A DNA stretch of 64,000 nt, from NCBI GenBank assembly GCA_023957575.1, contig JAMLGU010000012.1, positions 1 through 64,000 of the forward strand. The letters are read 5' to 3'. Below the pieces are notes generated by a model that ran no database searches, was not told the DNA's origin, and was given only the letters and a program-made list of their open reading frames with translations. Origin of the DNA: Chitinophagaceae bacterium (lineage in GTDB: Bacteria > Bacteroidota > Bacteroidia > Chitinophagales > Chitinophagaceae). The position numbers were made by a program, and so were the translations under genes. Shown piece by piece: positions 61,931 through 64,000 of the stretch (the stretch's first letter is position 1; every line of letters starts with the position of its first letter).

Positions 61931-62833
61931 ATGGAAAATAATAACAATACATCATTACAGCAGCAGCTTTTGGATGCAGGTGTACATTTCGGTCACTTAA
62001 AAAAGAAATGGAACCCCAAAATGCTTCCTTACATCTTTGCAGAAAAGAAGGGTATCCACATCATTGACCTAAACAAAACGGTAGAATGTTTGCAGGAAAC
62101 TGCTGCCGCCATGAAACAAATTGCACGCAGTGGTAAAAAAATCCTGTTTGTAGGTACTAAAAAACAAGCAAAAGATATCGTTACCGAATGTGCTCAAAAA
62201 GTGGGAATGCCTTATGTAACCGAGCGTTGGTTAGGCGGTATGCTCACCAACTTCAATACCGTGCGCAAATCTGTGAAGAAAATGCAGAGTATTGATAAAA
62301 TGTTAGGTGATGGTTCTTTTGATAACATTACTAAAAAAGAGCGTTTAACACTTACCCGCGATAAGGAAAAAATGGAGAAAGTGTTAGGTGGTATTGCCCA
62401 GTTGGGCCGTGTTCCTGCTGCTTTGTTCATCGTAGATATTGGACACGAACACATTGCATTAGCCGAAGCTAAAAGACTGAATATCGCCACTTTTGGAGTA
62501 GTAGATACCAACTGCGACCCCAATAAAGTTGATTTCCCGGTTCCGGCTAATGATGATGCAACAAAATCTATTGCAATAATTGTTAACTATCTTACAGCAG
62601 CTATTGCAGAAGGATTGTCAGAAAGACAAGCCGCTAAAGACGAAGAGCAGGAAGATAACTTTGCTGACGAAAAAGAAAAACAAGCTGCTAAATTGCAAGC
62701 TGAGGCTGAAGCTGAAGCCGGCAGAGGCGGACGTGGAAGTGGTGGTCGTGGCCCATCGGATGCAGGCGGTCAACGTCGCAGAACCTCTCCGGGTGGCGGT
62801 GGCGGACAAAGAGGAGGCGCACCCAGAAGATAA
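61931..62833 (+). CDS. rpsB: Ribosomal protein S2 (uS2) with long Gly/Arg tail
   Basis: A 300-residue 30S protein. Family blocks include LLDAGVHFGHLKKKWNPKM, RWLGGMLTNFNTVRKS and FVDIGHEHIALAEAKRL-type sequence. The usual S2 is about 230-260 residues; here an acidic Ala/Glu run (KEKQAAKLQAEAEAEAG) is followed by a Gly/Arg/Ser tail with repeated GGRG-like motifs, ending RRTSPGGGGGQRGGAPRR. The tail is unlike the globular part and may contact RNA or another protein. Confidence 0.96.
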   Translation: MENNNNTSLQQQLLDAGVHFGHLKKKWNPKMLPYIFAEKKGIHIIDLNKTVECLQETAAAMKQIARSGKKILFVGTKKQAKDIVTECAQKVGMPYVTERWLGGMLTNFNTVRKSVKKMQSIDKMLGDGSFDNITKKERLTLTRDKEKMEKVLGGIAQLGRVPAALFIVDIGHEHIALAEAKRLNIATFGVVDTNCDPNKVDFPVPANDDATKSIAIIVNYLTAAIAEGLSERQAAKDEEQEDNFADEKEKQAAKLQAEAEAEAGRGGRGSGGRGPSDAGGQRRRTSPGGGGGQRGGAPRR

Positions 62834-62955
62834 TCGGGGTTTTTGTTCTCTCTGAAATTCGTTTTATTGCCCTGCAATTACTTAAGGATTTTATTATTAT
62901 TTATTGTCAGATCTCTTCCTGACGGAAAGATTTGATAAAGTTTAAATCAAAGAAT

Positions 62956-63792
62956 ATGTCAACAACTACAATTACAGTACAGGATATCAATAAATTGCGC
63001 CAGACAACCGGCGCCGGCATGATGGATTGCCGTAAAGCCCTTACCGAAACAAATGGTGATTTTGAAGCTGCTATTGACTGGTTGCGCAAGCAAGGTCAGA
63101 AAGTAGCTGCCAAAAGAAGTGATAAGGAAGCAAAAGAGGGTGTAGTACTGGCCAAAACCAGCGCTGATAATAAATTTGGAACGATCGTATGCGTAAGCTG
63201 CGAAACAGATTTTGTGTCTAAAAATGCAGATTTTATCTCTTTTGTTTCAAGTATTTCTGATGCTTCAGTAGAAAAAAATATTAAGACTAAAGAAGAATTG
63301 TTGGATACCGAAGTAAACGGAATGAAAGTATCTGAATTGATTAATGAAAAATTAGCTACAATCGGAGAAAATATCGGACTTACAAAATTTGTACGGGTAG
63401 ATGCTCCTTTTGTTTCTTCTTATATTCATGGCGCTAACAGAATTGGCGTATTGGTAGGCATGAACAAAGATGCAGATGAAGTAGGTAAAAACGTGGCTAT
63501 GCAGGTGGCGGCTTTAAGTCCGGTGGCGGTTGATGCTGCGAGTGTTCCTGCAGATGTGATTGCCCGCGAAAAATCTGTTATTATGGAAATCATGAAAGAA
63601 GATCCAAAAATGGCAGGGAAACCCGAAGAAATGTTGGCTAAAATTGCCGAGGGTAAATTGGGAGCGTTCTTTAAAGAACAAACCCTCACTGCGCAGTCTT
63701 ATGTAAAAGATGGCAGCAAATCAGTAGGTGATTATCTGAAAGAAAACGGTGATGTTACCGTTACCGAATTTCAAAGAGTAGCTTTGGGATAA
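62956..63792 (+). CDS. tsf: Translation elongation factor Ts
   Basis: A 278-residue guanine-nucleotide exchange factor for EF-Tu. From the ATG at 62956 it begins MSTTTITVQDINKLRQTTGA and holds the signature RQTTGAGMMDCRKAL and CETDFVSKNADF. An upstream start at 62932 adds eight Lys-rich residues and is less likely. It follows rpsB by 122 nt and ends the ribosomal block at a terminator. Confidence 0.97.
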   Translation: MSTTTITVQDINKLRQTTGAGMMDCRKALTETNGDFEAAIDWLRKQGQKVAAKRSDKEAKEGVVLAKTSADNKFGTIVCVSCETDFVSKNADFISFVSSISDASVEKNIKTKEELLDTEVNGMKVSELINEKLATIGENIGLTKFVRVDAPFVSSYIHGANRIGVLVGMNKDADEVGKNVAMQVAALSPVAVDAASVPADVIAREKSVIMEIMKEDPKMAGKPEEMLAKIAEGKLGAFFKEQTLTAQSYVKDGSKSVGDYLKENGDVTVTEFQRVALG

Positions 63793-63815
63793 TATTTCGG
63801 AGTAAATTATAATTG

Positions 63816-63849
63816 AAAAAGCGCTTCAAATTATTGAGGCGCTTTTTTT
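63816..63849 (+). terminator. Rho-independent terminator after tsf
   Basis: AAAAAGCGCTTC pairs with GAGGCGCTTTTT around AAATTATT, with one G-T pair, followed by more T. It closes the ribosomal operon and may also serve the convergent gene behind it. Confidence 0.9.
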
Positions 63850-63866
63850 AGTTAATTGAGTATCAG

Positions 63867-64000
63867 TTATTTGATACGTTCACATTCAAATACATTATTG
63901 GCGCTTCCATCTCGCAGAAGGAGCGTATTGCCCTGTATGGAGTAAGTAGATATTCTTTCGTTCAGCAATTTCAGATAATAGGTTTCCTGTTCCAGTTTAT
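63867..64000 (-). CDS. C-terminal end of a META-domain-like protein (runs off window)
   Basis: A frame open from the window edge to the TAA at 63867-63869 reads KLEQETYYLKLLNERISTYS, then IQGNTLLLRDGSANNVFECE, and ends RIK. The pattern YSIQGNTLLLRDGSANNVF fits the last strands of META/HslJ-type lipoprotein domains. Only 44 residues are in view, so the call is tentative. Confidence 0.5.
   Translation of the reverse strand, partial: KLEQETYYLKLLNERISTYSIQGNTLLLRDGSANNVFECERIK

Overview
The window looks like part of a Bacteroidota chromosome, most likely Chitinophagaceae or a close relative. This rests on AT-rich DNA, repeated matches to the Bacteroidota promoter (TTTG, about 19-20 nt, then TAnnTTTG), a flexirubin-type dialkylresorcinol pigment locus, many small outer-membrane beta-barrels, and a secretion-type C-terminal remnant. 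The placement is inference from gene content; no rRNA or tRNA gene was seen.

Layout. 0-1 kb: a truncated-looking toxin/antitoxin pair beside a frameshifted surface-protein remnant. 1.2-11.3 kb: housekeeping genes, namely a TlpA-like thioredoxin lipid/periplasmic protein, the oxidative pentose-phosphate operon gnd-zwf-pgl, an amidase lipoprotein and an M13 peptidase, with an unexplained repeat/structured block at 8.5-8.9 kb. 11.8-30.5 kb: the flexirubin locus. Its leftward arm carries a small secreted protein, darA and darB, then an inserted stretch of small and broken genes, then a conserved 131-aa protein and a BtrH-N protein. Its rightward arm carries a GT2-DUF2062 glycosyltransferase, an MMPL/acyltransferase/methyltransferase fusion, an acyltransferase-3, a CrtI-like oxidoreductase and a C45 hydrolase. 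31.1-32.4 kb: an IS4-family element. 33.5-37.9 kb: the methionine block metY-metX-hom behind a SAM-I riboswitch and, further downstream, a second promoter with a Cys/Met-rich leader peptide that runs into a terminator hairpin. 38-45 kb: a GH78 rhamnosidase, a small membrane protein, a TolB-like propeller and an M28 peptidase, with a 0.6-kb inverted-repeat element between the last two.

45.3-55.2 kb is the most striking block: kinase, FHA-like protein, 22-aa membrane peptide, PP2C phosphatase, a 1328-aa SEDS (RodA/FtsW)-PBP fusion, FHA protein, and a kinase-FHA fusion, all on one strand with overlaps or very short gaps. It parallels the actinobacterial pknB/pstP/rodA/pbpA/fha locus but is built from fused parts, and suggests phospho-signalling tied to peptidoglycan synthesis. 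55.2-64 kb: panD, meaB, a glycosyltransferase, two pseudouridine synthases, a papain-like protease next to a chagasin-like inhibitor, the ribosomal block rplM-rpsI-rpsB-tsf with a well-defined promoter and a structured leader, and the end of a META-domain gene.

Intergenic DNA is rich in repeats: REP-like inverted repeats sharing 39 identical bases, hairpin cassettes with compensating stem changes, and hexamer and heptamer tandem arrays.
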